Source: an uncultured Bacteroidota bacterium
Lineage (GTDB): Bacteria; Bacteroidota; Bacteroidia; Flavobacteriales; Flavobacteriaceae
Reading direction: 5' to 3'
Length of the DNA stretch: 15,471 bases
NCBI GenBank assembly: GCA_903819815.1
Contig: CAIJFC010000192.1
Span: forward strand, 1 to 15,471
Made by a program: the position numbers and the translations under genes. Positions 15,466 through 15,471 of this stretch are shown one piece after another. Below the pieces are notes generated by a model. The model was given only the letters and a program-made list of their open reading frames with translations, did not search any database and had not been told where the DNA came from. The stretch's first letter is position 1; each line of letters starts with the position of its first letter.

Positions 15466-15471
15466 TAAAAT

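Noticed and set aside
15200..15471. CRISPR array
   Set aside because: The repeated words are palindromes of different families without regular unit length or unique spacers.

Overview
The window looks like a chromosomal piece of a Flavobacterium-type bacterium (Bacteroidota, Flavobacteriaceae). The evidence is low-GC coding sequence, the Bacteroidota promoter pattern (TTG, about 19-22 bases, then TAnnTTTG) rather than a sigma70 pattern, little sign of Shine-Dalgarno sites, a type IX secretion sorting tail, a surface-lipoprotein export signal, a TonB-dependent receptor with an N-terminal carboxypeptidase-like domain, and two kinds of structured intergenic repeat that I recall as common in flavobacteria.

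Layout. Positions 1-1093 (minus): N-terminal half of methionyl-tRNA synthetase, cut by the window edge. 1272-2615 (plus): dGTPase-family dNTP triphosphohydrolase. 2699-5989 (plus): large secreted Asp-box repeat protein with an inserted PA domain and a type IX secretion tail. 6041-7804 (minus): DXS, first enzyme of the MEP isoprenoid pathway. 7907-8350 (plus): tRNA adenosine deaminase TadA. 8430-9188 (plus): membrane-anchored SIMPL (DUF541) protein. 9189-9300: structured intergenic repeat. 9351-10460 (minus): secreted endonuclease/exonuclease/phosphatase-family enzyme. 10788-13655 and 13675-15027 (plus): TonB-dependent receptor and surface lipoprotein with a DUF5689-like region and a choice-of-anchor-like C-terminal domain. 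15028-15471: two tandem terminators, a short minus-strand gene tail, then a patchwork of palindromic repeats.

The first part is mostly housekeeping: aminoacylation, dNTP control, isoprenoid precursor supply and tRNA wobble editing. The most interesting part is 9351-15027. A secreted nuclease-like enzyme is divergent from an outer-membrane receptor and a lipoprotein carrying a surface-export signal. Together they suggest a small outer-membrane uptake system that could cut and import nucleic acid or another phosphodiester substrate. The domains are visible in the sequence; the joint role and substrate are inference.

Each convergent gene pair is separated by a hairpin terminator usable from both strands. 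The dxs promoter lies so close to its ATG that the transcript may be almost leaderless. No tRNA, rRNA, CRISPR array, insertion sequence or prophage gene was seen.
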